The notes below the pieces were generated by a model, which saw nothing but the letters and a program-made list of their open reading frames with translations, was not told where the DNA came from and searched no databases. The translations under genes and the position numbers were made by a program. Shown one piece after another: positions 1 through 10,559 of a DNA stretch of 64,000 bases (its first letter is position 1; each line of letters starts with the position of its first letter). The DNA comes from JACRCG01 sp964524835 (GTDB lineage: Bacteria; Desulfobacterota; Desulfuromonadia; Geobacterales; Pseudopelobacteraceae): assembly GCA_964524835.1 (NCBI GenBank), contig CAZGEG010000007.1:62001-126000 (forward strand), given 5' to 3'.

Positions 1-542
1 TAGATGCCGATAAACGGCTCCGAAAACTTGCCGGCCACCGTCAGTTTAGCCGTCGTGCGGTAATGGATCAGATTATCCGGGGAAAGCAGCGGATGTACCG
101 TAATCCCCGACAAAGCCGGATATTTGGCCATTTCGGCCAGAATCATGCCCCGCTTCCAGTTTTTCTGTTCGGAATACTTCATGGCAATCAGCGGGCAGCC
201 AAAACAATCGGCACTTTCGCGACAGGGAGGATTGCTGCTCCGGAGCGGGGAAGGCTGCAGCAACTTCTTCACATGACAGAATGCCGTACCGCCGGCAACG
301 TGGTCGATTCCGGCAAGCACAACATCACCCGGAAGGGCTCCGCCAACCTTGAGCGTCATGCCATCTTCGCTGCGGGCGGTTCCGTATCCGTCTTCATCCA
401 GAGAGGCTATGCGCAACTCCAGCACATTTTTACGGGTCAAAGGCACAAAGGGCTTAGGTGCTACGGCAGCTTCAACCTGCTTTCGAGCCGGTTCACGTAC
501 CGCTTTAGTTTTCGTATGTTCAAAGTGACTGTTTTTCTTCAA
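1..542 (-). CDS. rlmD: 23S rRNA (uracil-5-)-methyltransferase, RlmD/RumA family (N-terminal part)
   Basis: Partial gene: only the first 180 codons lie in the window and the rest runs off the left edge. The family uses S-adenosylmethionine to methylate C5 of a uridine in 23S rRNA. Visible are a basic N-terminus, a TRAM-like RNA-binding segment (about residues 35-95, with LDEDGYGTARSEDG) and a cysteine cluster C-x5-C-x2-C (PCRESADCFGC) that matches the 4Fe-4S cluster region of RumA proteins. The SAM-binding domain is outside the window. A TTG start is chosen because an in-frame stop lies two codons upstream and an AAAGGAAA ribosome site precedes it. It begins 15 bases after rdgB and probably closes the rph-rdgB-rlmD operon. 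RlmC or another TrmA-family member cannot be excluded. Confidence 0.75.
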   Translation of the reverse strand, partial: MKKNSHFEHTKTKAVREPARKQVEAAVAPKPFVPLTRKNVLELRIASLDEDGYGTARSEDGMTLKVGGALPGDVVLAGIDHVAGGTAFCHVKKLLQPSPLRSSNPPCRESADCFGCPLIAMKYSEQKNWKRGMILAEMAKYPALSGITVHPLLSPDNLIHYRTTAKLTVAGKFSEPFIGI

Positions 543-557
543 GGTTTACATTTCCTT

Positions 558-1151
558 TTATTGAATCGTTTTCAGATATTCCCGGAACTTGATAAATGCC
601 CGGGCGCGATGGCTCACACCGTTTTTTTCCGCCAGTTCCAGCTCTGCCATGCTCCGACCAAAACCATCCACCAGAAAAAGCGGATCATAGCCGAAGCCAC
701 CCTCCCCTCTTGCCTCGGTGAGGATCCGGCCGGTAACCCTGCCGGTGAAAATCTTTTCGGCACCCTCCGGTGTCACAAACGCCAAAGCGCAGATAAATGC
801 GGCCTGGCGACGGTCATCAGGGACATTTTGACATTCCTCCAGTAGACGCGCGTTATTGGCGGCGTCTCCGGCACCTTCACCAGCATAGCGAGCAGAAAAC
901 ACACCCGGCCGTCCATCCAGGGCATCAACCACCAGGCCGGAATCATCGGCCAGCGCCGGAAGCCCGGTGAAGAGTGCCGCCTCCCGCGCTTTCTTGAGGG
1001 CATTCTCTTCGAACGTCGCTCCATCCTCAACCGTTTCATGGAACCCAGGGTAGTCGGCAGCAGAGCTGATCTGATCCACCAGACCGGTCAGCAGCGCATT
1101 GATTTCCACAATTTTACCCCGATTGCGGGTCGCCACCACCAAATGCTTCAT
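558..1151 (-). CDS. rdgB: XTP/dITP pyrophosphatase (non-canonical purine NTPase)
   Basis: RdgB/HAM1 protein of 197 residues, the usual family length. The family hydrolyses dITP, XTP and ITP to monophosphates and so keeps deaminated purines out of DNA and RNA. Family motifs are present: the N-terminal substrate loop (VVATRNRGKIVEI), the catalytic acidic stretch ADDSGLVVDAL, GVFSARYAG, the glycine-rich GEGGFGYDPLF and the C-terminal SHRARA. Its ATG overlaps the stop codon of rph as ATGA, so the two are translationally coupled. The rph-rdgB pairing is widespread in bacteria and supports the call. Confidence 0.96.
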   Translation of the reverse strand: MKHLVVATRNRGKIVEINALLTGLVDQISSAADYPGFHETVEDGATFEENALKKAREAALFTGLPALADDSGLVVDALDGRPGVFSARYAGEGAGDAANNARLLEECQNVPDDRRQAAFICALAFVTPEGAEKIFTGRVTGRILTEARGEGGFGYDPLFLVDGFGRSMAELELAEKNGVSHRARAFIKFREYLKTIQ

Positions 1152-1864
1152 CCGGCAAGCGCCTCTCGCTGGTATGCGAAGAGCTGCTCGACACCGCCCA
1201 GGGCAAGGTCGCGCATGGAATCCATCTGGGCGCTGGTAAACGGCTCGGCCTCGGCCGTGCCCTGCACCTCCACGAAACGGCCGCTGGAGGTGATGACGAA
1301 ATTCATATCCACCTCTGCAGAAGAGTCTTCCAGGTAATTCAGGTCCAGCAGGGCTTCCCCCCCCACAATGCCGACACTGACCGCCGCGACCGCTTCCTTC
1401 AGCGGGATTACGGAGAGAAGTCCCCTGGTCTTCAGTGTCGCCAGCGCATCAACTAGGGCAACATACGCGCCGGTTATCGAGGCGGTGCGTGTGCCGCCGT
1501 CCGCTTGGATGACATCACAGTCGATATAAATGGAGCGTTCGCCAAGTTTTGCAAGATCCGTCACCGCCCGCAGGGAACGGCCGATCAGACGCTGAATTTC
1601 AAGTGTGCGGCCGGTCTGCTTCCCCTTTGCCGCTTCACGCTGGGAACGGGTATGCGTAGCTCGCGGCAGCATGGCATATTCGGCAGTCACCCACCCGGTA
1701 CCCTTTCCTCGCAGGAAAGGGGGCACCGATTCTTCCACCGAAGCCGTACAAATAACTATTGTATCACCAAACTCTATCAGAACGGAACCCTCGGCATGCC
1801 TGGTAAAGCTGCGGGTAATTTTAATGGGACGTAAAGCGGTGGCACTGCGGCCGTCATTCCTCAT
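1148..1864 (-). CDS. rph: ribonuclease PH
   Basis: Phosphorolytic 3'-5' exoribonuclease that trims the 3' ends of tRNA precursors. The 238-residue length is typical. Motifs seen include the N-terminal RxDGR (MRNDGR), the substrate-binding stretch TAEYAMLPRATHTR and the phosphate/metal region DCDVIQADGGTRTASITGA. The start follows a GGAG ribosome site (GGAGTATCCTGT-ATG). It is the first gene of the rph-rdgB-rlmD run. Confidence 0.97.
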   Translation of the reverse strand: MRNDGRSATALRPIKITRSFTRHAEGSVLIEFGDTIVICTASVEESVPPFLRGKGTGWVTAEYAMLPRATHTRSQREAAKGKQTGRTLEIQRLIGRSLRAVTDLAKLGERSIYIDCDVIQADGGTRTASITGAYVALVDALATLKTRGLLSVIPLKEAVAAVSVGIVGGEALLDLNYLEDSSAEVDMNFVITSSGRFVEVQGTAEAEPFTSAQMDSMRDLALGGVEQLFAYQREALAG

Positions 1865-1938
1865 ACAGGATACTCCTCAACCTCAAAATAATCAAAAACG
1901 TGGAGTTGTTCATTAACCTGTCGACGGTGGAGAGTCAA

Positions 1939-1969
1939 ATAAAAAGGGAACCTGAAATCAGGTTCCCTT
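1939..1969 (-). terminator. rho-independent terminator after the zinc ribbon gene
   Basis: Read on the minus strand: a perfect stem AAGGGAACCTGA/TCAGGTTCCCTT with a two-base loop, followed by TTTATTT. It lies 31 bases beyond the stop of the 51-residue zinc ribbon protein and separates it from rph. Confidence 0.9.
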
Positions 1970-1999
1970 GTGCAATACTGCCTCATGGGGATGATTTAT

Positions 2000-2155
2000 C
2001 TACCCGAGATGGGTGTTATTGTTCCTGGCACGATTGGCAAGAATGGTGGAATCAAGCAACTCTCCGCAACAGGTACACTTCCATGCATCGAAAGAGCGGA
2101 CAAAGTCGTAATACTTTTCTGCGAACATGCGGCCTTTGCAACGCGGACAATGCAT
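2000..2155 (-). CDS. 51-residue zinc ribbon protein
   Basis: Short reading frame found by translating the minus strand upstream of a strong terminator. The protein starts MHCPRCKGRMF and has two CxxC knuckles, CPRC at residues 3-6 and CTCC at 27-30, the arrangement of a zinc ribbon, followed by an Asn/Arg-rich tail ending NNNTHLG. A G-run precedes the ATG at the usual spacing. Its own terminator indicates a separately bounded transcript. Small proteins of this kind are common but rarely characterised; nucleic-acid or protein binding is possible but nothing specific can be concluded. Confidence 0.75.
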   Translation of the reverse strand: MHCPRCKGRMFAEKYYDFVRSFDAWKCTCCGELLDSTILANRARNNNTHLG

Positions 2156-2257
2156 AATTACCCCCCGACTGCTGATTATATAATGAAGACAGATGGGTGT
2201 TTACATCTACTGTGCCAATAAATACGTATTATCTGCATGCGGGGGAAATAAATAAAT

Positions 2258-2824
2258 TTATTCAGTATTTAAAGGGTGTTGGAAGTATACCATAATCATC
2301 CTGTACTTGCTTTCACCAATCCCGTCGATGGATTTCAGTTCGCCGACACGCAAACGTCCGCCATTTTTTTGACGATACTCGATTATACGTTTAGCCAGAA
2401 CAGGGCCGATTCCCGGCAAGCGGTCAAAATCGGCTTCGCTCATTGTCGAAATATCAAGCGGTATGCCAAGGACGATTCGCTCCGGGACCGTCATATAACC
2501 TGACGACAGCAGGAATGAGCCGTCGGGCTTTATCGCAAGCTTAACAGCCGAACCATGAAGCAGCTGACGGGCAGAAGGATCATCGATCGGCTGCTTCAGC
2601 GGTCGCACCGGAAGCGCCATTTTTATGACGACATCAGCCAATGAATTGGCGGGCACTTCGTAAATCCCGGGATGAGTGACATCCCCGCTGACCTTGACCA
2701 ACATTCTGCCGCTCGACATAACACGAAAAGCCGTACGGTCAGTCACGTCCTGACCCGTACGGCTTTTCAACACTACCGGCACAAAGAGCAGCGCCGCACA
2801 GATGATCATCACGGCCCGCCTCAT
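2258..2824 (-). CDS. ComEA-like SLBB/helix-hairpin-helix protein
   Basis: 188 residues starting MRRAVMIICAALLF: an N-terminal membrane anchor or signal (residues 1-20), an SLBB-like segment (VKVSGDVTHPGIYEVP, about 41-57) and a C-terminal tandem helix-hairpin-helix with FDRLPGIGPVLAKRII and LKSIDGIGESKY. This is the ComEA architecture, a DNA-binding protein held outside the cytoplasmic membrane during DNA uptake. The start was moved inward from a longer open frame because GGGAG precedes this ATG and the hydrophobic segment then sits at the N-terminus. It follows cimA by 16 bases. No comEC is visible here, so a role in transformation is inferred from the family only. Confidence 0.8.
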   Translation of the reverse strand: MRRAVMIICAALLFVPVVLKSRTGQDVTDRTAFRVMSSGRMLVKVSGDVTHPGIYEVPANSLADVVIKMALPVRPLKQPIDDPSARQLLHGSAVKLAIKPDGSFLLSSGYMTVPERIVLGIPLDISTMSEADFDRLPGIGPVLAKRIIEYRQKNGGRLRVGELKSIDGIGESKYRMIMVYFQHPLNTE

Positions 2825-2840
2825 CGTTTCAGCTCCCAGA

Positions 2841-4409
2841 CTACTCCTCCGACTTGTGCAGCTTATAGTCGATACTGTCAATCAATGCCTGATAGGAGGC
2901 ATCAATTATGTTGTCGGAAACGCCGACCGTACCCCACCGGGCATGCTTGTCCCCGGATTCGATCAGCACGCGGGTCGCCGAAGCTGTGCCCTGACCGGCA
3001 GGGAGAACGCGTACCTTGTAGTCCAGCAGCTTCACTTCCTTCAACTTGGGGTAGAACTTTTCCAGCGCCTTGCGGATGGCATTATCAAGAGCGTTGACCG
3101 GACCGTTCCCCTCGGCGGCGGTATGTTCCACCTTCCCGCCGACCTTGACCATAATTGTTGCCTCGGCCATCGGTTTCTGGTCCTCGCCCCGCTTTTCATC
3201 GATCACCCGGAAGCCGAGCACGGTGAAGAATTTTTTGTGGGCGCCAAGCGCCTTTTTCATCAGCAATTCAAATGATGCTTCAGCCCCTTCGAACTGGTAG
3301 CCGCGGTTCTCCATATCCTTGATGTTATCGAGGATCTCAAGGGTGACCGGATCTTTGCTGTCCAGATTGATGTTGAACTCTTCCGCCTTGGCCAGGATGT
3401 TGGAGCGGCCGGACAGGTCGGAAATCAGTACCCGCGTGCAGTTGCCGACCAGTTCCGGGCGCATGTGTTCGTATGTTTCCGGATGACGCTGGATCGCACT
3501 GACATGCACCCCGCCTTTGTGGGCAAAAGCGGAGTTGCCGACATAGGCCTGATGCTTGTTCGGCGATATATTGGCCAGTTCGTACACATAGCGGGAGACT
3601 TCACGAAGATGACGCATCTGTTCGTCGCTGATGCACTCTTTCTTCATCTTGGCCTTCAGTGCCGGGATAATCGAACAGAGATTGGCGTTGCCGCACCGCT
3701 CGCCGAAACCGTTGATGGTTCCCTGTACCTGGACGATGCCCTGTTCGACGGCGATCATGGTGTTGGCTACGGCACACTCGCCATCGTTATGGGTGTGTAT
3801 GCCGAGCGGAGTCTTGATATGCTTTTTCACCGTTTTGATGATTTCGGCGACCTCAAACGGCATCGTGCCGCCGTTGGTGTCACACAGGATGATGCAGTCC
3901 ACGTTGGCGTTTTCAGCGGCCTGAAGGGTCTTGATGGCGTACTCCGGATTGGCCTTGTAACCGTCAAAGAAATGCTCGGCATCATAGAACACTTCCGGAG
4001 CATGTTTTTTCAGGTACTCCAGCGAATCGAAAATCAGCTCCAGATTTTCTTCCAGCGAAATGCGCAGCGCTTCGCGTACGTGGAAGTCCCAGGTCTTGCC
4101 GAAAATGGTGATCGCGTCCGGCTCGGCTTTTACCAGCGTGATGATATTGCTGTCCTTGTCCGGCGTCACCTTGGCGCGGCGGGTGGAGCCGAACGCCGCA
4201 ATTTTGGCATGATTCAGCTTTTCCTTTTTTATATCCTTGAAGAAGGCAACATCCTTGGGATTGCTCCCCGGCCACCCACCCTCGATATAGTGGACACCCA
4301 ACTCGTCAAGCTTGTGCGCAATGCGGATTTTGTCCTCAACCAGAAAGGAGATGTCTTCGGCCTGGGTACCATCCCGCAGGGTAGTATCATACAACTTGAT
4401 CAAACTCAT
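2841..4409 (-). CDS. cimA: (R)-citramalate synthase
   Basis: Condenses pyruvate and acetyl-CoA to (R)-citramalate, the first step of threonine-independent isoleucine synthesis, the route known in Geobacter. The 522-residue protein has an HMGL-like TIM barrel with TTLRDGTQAEDISF at the N-terminus and the metal-binding HTHNDGECAVANT near residue 207, then a C-terminal LeuA-type dimerisation/allosteric domain (about 390-515). Opening with DTTLRDGTQAE rather than the 2-isopropylmalate synthase signature, and the extended length, favour CimA over LeuA. Isoleucine feedback through the C-terminal domain is expected from the family. It is divergent from the MATE gene, so a promoter should lie in 4410-4554. 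Confidence 0.93.
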   Translation of the reverse strand: MSLIKLYDTTLRDGTQAEDISFLVEDKIRIAHKLDELGVHYIEGGWPGSNPKDVAFFKDIKKEKLNHAKIAAFGSTRRAKVTPDKDSNIITLVKAEPDAITIFGKTWDFHVREALRISLEENLELIFDSLEYLKKHAPEVFYDAEHFFDGYKANPEYAIKTLQAAENANVDCIILCDTNGGTMPFEVAEIIKTVKKHIKTPLGIHTHNDGECAVANTMIAVEQGIVQVQGTINGFGERCGNANLCSIIPALKAKMKKECISDEQMRHLREVSRYVYELANISPNKHQAYVGNSAFAHKGGVHVSAIQRHPETYEHMRPELVGNCTRVLISDLSGRSNILAKAEEFNINLDSKDPVTLEILDNIKDMENRGYQFEGAEASFELLMKKALGAHKKFFTVLGFRVIDEKRGEDQKPMAEATIMVKVGGKVEHTAAEGNGPVNALDNAIRKALEKFYPKLKEVKLLDYKVRVLPAGQGTASATRVLIESGDKHARWGTVGVSDNIIDASYQALIDSIDYKLHKSEE

Positions 4410-4554
4410 GAGTGCCTCCCGAAAGTAATAAAAAACAGTTGATTACTTGTAAAATAGAAACGTGTTCCGTTCTAGCTGTTTTTTCCGGAATTTTCAACTA
4501 AAACACTGACTGTTTTTCCTTGACCCATGCCCCTTGACCCCTTACCCTGCTTTC

Positions 4555-5906
4555 ATGACTTCCGATCTGACATCAGCGCCGATACCCCTGCTCGTCCGCC
4601 GCCTTGCCATACCGGCGGGAACCGGTTTTTTCTTCAACACCATGTTTAATGTCGTGGACACCTGGTATGGCGGGAGGCTTTCCACCACCGCCCTGGCCGC
4701 CATGTCACTCTCCTTTCCGGTTTTTTTTCTGATACTGGCGATAGGCAGCGGCGTCTCAACCGGGGCAACGGCGCTGATCGGCAATGCCCTCGGTCGCAAG
4801 GACTTTGACGAGGCCCGCCTTTATCTGTCCCAGTCACTCTCATTTGCCCTGTTTCATGCCCTGTTCCTGACAGCCGCAGGACTGGCGCTGGCCCCGAAAA
4901 TTTTCATCCTGATGGGGGCACGGGGGGAATACCTTGCCCTTTCTTTGAGTTACATGAATGTCATTTTTGCCGGAAGCATCTTTTTTCTGCTTAACTTCGT
5001 GATGAACGCCATTCTCAACTCTCACGGCAACACCAAGGCCTATCGCAACTTCCTGATCGGCGGATTTTTTCTCAATCTGGCTCTGGACCCATGGTTCATG
5101 TACGGCGGCTGGGGTCTCCCGCCGCTCGGACTGGCAGGGATTGCCCTGGCAACCGTCTTTGTTCACTGCCTCGGTGTTTTATACCTTTTCAGTCAACTGT
5201 CAAAAACCGGCAGCATGCCGTCCTTCCGCCCTGCCGATCTTCTGCCGCGCTGGAAGTACTTCCGAGAGCTGTTCAGGCAGGGATTCCCGTCGGCATTGAA
5301 TATGATGACCGTATCTTTCGGCATCTTCATCATCACCTGGTTTGTTGGACGCTTCGGCGAGCAGGCCGTGGCAGCCTACGGCATCGGTACGCGCATCGAG
5401 CAAATCGCTCTGCTGCCGGTCATGGGGCTGAACATTTCCACCCTGGCCCTGACCGCCCAGAATTTCGGGGCCGGGAAAATCGACCGCATCCGCGAAACGC
5501 TCCGTGTTTCGCTCCGCTACGGGTTTCTGATCGCTGCCTCCGGTACCGCGGCGGCGCTCCTCTTCAGCCGGCAATTAATGGGATTATTCACACGTGACCC
5601 TTCCGTCATTGACGCCGGAGTCGGGTATCTGAATGTCGAAGCGTTTGTACTGCCGGCGTACGTACTTCTCTATATCTCCATCTCCGCCATGCAGGGGATC
5701 AAGATGCCGATGTTCGGGCTGATGATCGGGCTATACCGCCAGATTGCCGGACCCGCTTTTATATTCCACCTGTTCACGACGGTCATGGGGTTGGGGCTGA
5801 TCGGCATCTGGTGGGGAATATTCGGGATAACTTGGTCGGCGGCACTGGTAGTTATCGTCTATGTCGGCAGGACGCTGGCCAAACTTGAAAAGGATATGAT
5901 CACACT

Positions 5907-5910
<4 letters not shown>
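4555..5910 (+). CDS. MATE family efflux transporter
   Basis: About 451 residues with roughly twelve hydrophobic segments in two similar halves, and the family-type N-terminus LLVRRLAIPAGTGFFFNTMFNVVDTWY. MATE proteins export drugs or metabolites in exchange for H+ or Na+. The substrate cannot be read from the sequence. An in-frame TTG seven codons upstream (4534) is possible, but neither start has a clear ribosome site, so ATG was preferred. Its TGA overlaps the ATG of mtaB (ATGA), giving a two-gene operon. Confidence 0.9.
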
Positions 5911-7217
<1,307 letters not shown>

Positions 7218-7898
7218 TCAGGACAAGCAGAACATTCCCGACCGTAAACAACAGTGCTCCGGCCAGCGCCATGGCGGCGCCCGGTTCGTGGTGAATCTCA
7301 AGAAGCGCCCGCTTGAACGGGTACGCCTCCGCCTGCTTGATATACACTCCGAATCTGCCGAAGAACCAGGGGTGGTTCGGCGAGATGACAACCCGCTCGG
7401 CGGGTCTGTCAATGTTCGGCACCAGTTCGCTGCTGAAGCCGAGCGGAATTCCCTCCGGAGACATGGTGACCGATATCGAAGCGACTCCGAACCTGCTGCC
7501 GTCCGGCAGCCGGGCGAGAGTCATCTCCCCGACCTCTATGGCATGGTGCGACGATCCCGTGGCGCTCAGCAGGTGGGCCACGACGATCAGCAGAAAACCG
7601 GCGTGCATCAACTGCGGCGCCAGAAGCGAAGCCAGCCCCCCCCTCCCCCGGCGCGACCAGAGCGTCTCTGAAGAACAGAGAACAGTATTCAGAGCCAGCA
7701 GCGCCAGAAGCACCAGAGTCACCCAGAGCCACCACGAAATGGACACGGGCGTATCCCACAGCCACGCCAGCAGCGGCATGCTGTTTATGGCGGCGGCATA
7801 CTCGCCGGCAAGGGTGAAGGAACCGGCCGCCATGCAGAGGCAAACCAAAGCCAGCAATCCCAGACCAAGTTCGAGAGAGGTCAAAAAGCGCCACAGTT

Positions 7899-8801
7899 TC
7901 ATAACCTGATCAGGTCCTCATGTTCCTCTTCGTGCGGATTAATATGGATCATGACATCTCCGACCCCTGGGTAGCGGTCGAAAATGAGCTTTTTGACGCG
8001 GGTAGCCACATCATGTGACTGCTTGACCGTCATGTTCGGGTCCATCTCCAGTTTCAGATCAACTATCATGTACTGACCGGAGCGGCGTGCCCGCATTTCA
8101 TGCACATGCTCCACCTGCTCGACACTTTCGGCAAGAGCCTGCAGGGCCTCGATAAAATCGGCAGGGGCTGTCCCGTCCATCAGATCGTGAGAGGCTTCGC
8201 GAAACGTCTGGTAACCGATATGCAGAATAAAGAACGAGGTCAGGCCGGCCGCAATGGGATCCATGATCCCGAAACCGAAAAAAGCGCCGATAACGCCGAT
8301 CAGTGTAGCTCCAGAGGTGACGGCATCCTTGCGGTGGTCCTTGGCAATTGCCAGCAGCGCCGGACTTTCGAGCTTCCTGCCGGTACGCGTCGAGAAGCGG
8401 TACAGCCACTCTTTGATGACAATCGTGGCGGCAGCGGCAGCAACCGCGATCCAGCCCGGAGATTTAAAGCTACCCGCAATGATCGTCACTACAGACTCAT
8501 ACAAGATCCAGCCGCCCGTGGCGCAGATCACCAGCGATACAAAAAGTGCCGACAGACTTTCAGCGCGTCCATGACCGTAGGGATGGTTGGCATCAAAAGG
8601 CTGGCGACCCAGCTTGAGAGCCATCATCGTGGCAAATATAGCAACAAAATCGCACGCGCTCTCGATACCGTCGGCAAAAACGGCATCCGACCGTCCCCAG
8701 TAGCCGGCTGAAAGCTTCATGACCATCAGCACGGCATTGATCCAAAAACCGATTTTTATGATCCGGTCGGCGCTGTCGAAACGTTCATTCCGCTGCATCA
8801 T
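7899..8801 (-). CDS. cation diffusion facilitator (CDF) metal transporter
   Basis: 300-residue CDF protein. Four to six membrane helices occupy about residues 12-190 with the metal-site signatures AVFADGIESACDF in helix II and KDHRKDAVTSGATL in helix V, which supplies the HxxxD ligands. A cytoplasmic C-terminal domain (about 205-295) with VEHVHEMRARRSG is typical of dimeric CDF exporters of Zn(II), Fe(II) or Mn(II). The specific metal cannot be decided. Its first ATG overlaps the recJ stop, and a second ATG follows immediately. Confidence 0.93.
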   Translation of the reverse strand: MMQRNERFDSADRIIKIGFWINAVLMVMKLSAGYWGRSDAVFADGIESACDFVAIFATMMALKLGRQPFDANHPYGHGRAESLSALFVSLVICATGGWILYESVVTIIAGSFKSPGWIAVAAAAATIVIKEWLYRFSTRTGRKLESPALLAIAKDHRKDAVTSGATLIGVIGAFFGFGIMDPIAAGLTSFFILHIGYQTFREASHDLMDGTAPADFIEALQALAESVEQVEHVHEMRARRSGQYMIVDLKLEMDPNMTVKQSHDVATRVKKLIFDRYPGVGDVMIHINPHEEEHEDLIRL

Positions 8802-10507
8802 GCCTCCGCCTTTCGGATCGCCTTGATCCGTAACTGCAGTGCCGTTGTGTTGTTCCAGACGTTATATTCCGGAAAAAAGGCAATGTCCAGCATGCCGTCC
8901 GTCGGACATTCCGCCTGCCGGAACGCAATGGCGTTAAATACCCGCCCACCTGCCGACACCCGCAGTTTAAGATGGCCATCTCCGACAATCCTGCGCTCAA
9001 CGACCGAGACATCACGCATCATCAGGGTCGGTTCCGGGTTCCCGGCTCCGAATGGTTCCAGACGCTTCAACTCACACACCAATGCAAGATCCAGATCGGT
9101 TGGGCTGATTTCAGCATCGACATCCAGCGTCGGCAGAAGCTCGTCTTCCCCGAGAATCCGGCCGGCAGCAGCTTCAAAGGATGCGGCAAAGCCGTCGATA
9201 CGATCAGCGTTCAAAGCGATCCCCGCCGCATACCGGTGTCCGCCGAAACGCCCAAGATGCACGGCACAGTCAACCAGCGCCTCCAGCAGATGAAAGCCGG
9301 GAATGCTGCGGCCGGAACCTTTTGCGCCCCCCTGCTCATCAACCGCAATCAGGATTGTCGGACGGTGGTACCGCTCAACGATCCGGGAGGCGACGATACC
9401 GATTACCCCCTGGTGCCAGTCTCGGGAAGAAAGTACGATACTCCTGCAGGCCGGATAGGCGCCGCCGGCGTCAACCAAAGCGGCGGCAGCCTCAAGAATA
9501 CCCCGCTCAACCGCCTGACGTTCGGCATTGGCCGTATCCAGTTCAGCGGCGATCATGGCACACTCGTCCGGATTGGTGCAGAGCAGCAATTCAACCCCCG
9601 GCACCGCGCTTTCCATGCGGCCGGCGGCATTGAGACGCGGCGCCAGCCGGTACCCGACCTGACCGCAGGTGACTGAATCCGATATGCCGGCGACCTTTTT
9701 GAGCGCCGCAACGCCCGGTCTGCGGCTGTTATCGAGTTTCTGCAGTCCGAAGTATGCATACATCCGGTTCTGGCCTACGAGCGGCACTACATCGGCAATA
9801 GTCCCGAGAGCGACCAGATCGAGCCAATCCCGAAGGTCCGGTTCATCGGTGCCGGCGAACACCCCCTCCTGCCTCATACGACCTCGCAACGCAACCAGCA
9901 GATTAAAGGCAACCCCGACCCCGGCCAGCAGTTTGAACGGATAGGCACAGCCGGGCTGTAGCGGGTTAACCACAGCGGCAGCTTCAGGGATGTTTTCACC
10001 GGGCGAATGATGGTCCAGAACAATCAGATCGACACCGGCCTGCCGACAGAAGGCAGCTTCTTTAACTGCCGTGATCCCGCAATCAACGGACATGATCAGG
10101 GTAGCGCCGGAATCGATGATACGCTGAAGAGCTTCTTCGTTAAGACCATAACCGTCATCAAAACGGTTGGGAATGAAATAGGTGCAGACCAGGCCAACCT
10201 GACGCAGAAATGAAACCAGCAGGGCCGTGCCGGTAATGCCGTCGACATCATAATCGCCGTAGATGCACACCGTTTCACGGCTGCTTCGCGCCTGCAGCAC
10301 CCGCTCAACAGCAGCGCTCATACCTTTGAGCAGAAACGGATCGAGCATGGATGAAAGCGCAGGCGAGAAAAACCCGAGCGCGTCTGCACTGGTGTCTATG
10401 CCTCTGGCGACCAGAATACGTGCAGTCATGAGGCGCACCCCGAGTATCCGGGAGAATTCCTCGATTTTATCATCTGCAGCACCCTTGACAACCCATCTCT
10501 TCCGCAT
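8798..10507 (-). CDS. recJ: single-stranded-DNA-specific exonuclease RecJ
   Basis: 5'-3' single-strand exonuclease used in RecF-pathway recombination and mismatch repair. The 569-residue protein carries the DHH motifs: CIYGDYDVDGITGTALL (motif I), MSVDCGIT, VLDHHSPGE (the DHH) and the DHHA1 region with GSGRSIPGFHLLEAL and GRFGGHRYAAG, then a C-terminal OB-like domain. The start at MRKRWVV follows AAAAGGACAACGG, a good ribosome site; a TTG six codons upstream lacks one. It is the first gene of a coupled three-gene unit with the CDF and ResB-like genes. Confidence 0.96.
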   Translation of the reverse strand: MRKRWVVKGAADDKIEEFSRILGVRLMTARILVARGIDTSADALGFFSPALSSMLDPFLLKGMSAAVERVLQARSSRETVCIYGDYDVDGITGTALLVSFLRQVGLVCTYFIPNRFDDGYGLNEEALQRIIDSGATLIMSVDCGITAVKEAAFCRQAGVDLIVLDHHSPGENIPEAAAVVNPLQPGCAYPFKLLAGVGVAFNLLVALRGRMRQEGVFAGTDEPDLRDWLDLVALGTIADVVPLVGQNRMYAYFGLQKLDNSRRPGVAALKKVAGISDSVTCGQVGYRLAPRLNAAGRMESAVPGVELLLCTNPDECAMIAAELDTANAERQAVERGILEAAAALVDAGGAYPACRSIVLSSRDWHQGVIGIVASRIVERYHRPTILIAVDEQGGAKGSGRSIPGFHLLEALVDCAVHLGRFGGHRYAAGIALNADRIDGFAASFEAAAGRILGEDELLPTLDVDAEISPTDLDLALVCELKRLEPFGAGNPEPTLMMRDVSVVERRIVGDGHLKLRVSAGGRVFNAIAFRQAECPTDGMLDIAFFPEYNVWNNTTALQLRIKAIRKAEA

Positions 10508-10524
10508 CCGTTGTCCTTTTAGCA

Positions 10525-10557
10525 AAAAAAAACCCCCGACTGGCGGGGGTTTTTTGC
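10525..10557 (-). terminator. terminator between the TPR gene and recJ
   Basis: Stem CCCCCG/CGGGGG with a five-base loop, flanked by A-run and T-run on both sides, so it could act in both orientations. It sits just after the stop of the minus-strand TPR gene and before the recJ start. Confidence 0.88.
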
Positions 10558-10559
10558 TG

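Noticed and set aside
2221..2230. Palindrome AATACGTATT after the ComEA-like gene
   Set aside because: Ten bases in AT-rich DNA is easily chance; no T-run or second copy nearby.
3465..4442. 325-codon plus-strand frame opposite cimA
   Set aside because: Shadow of citramalate synthase.
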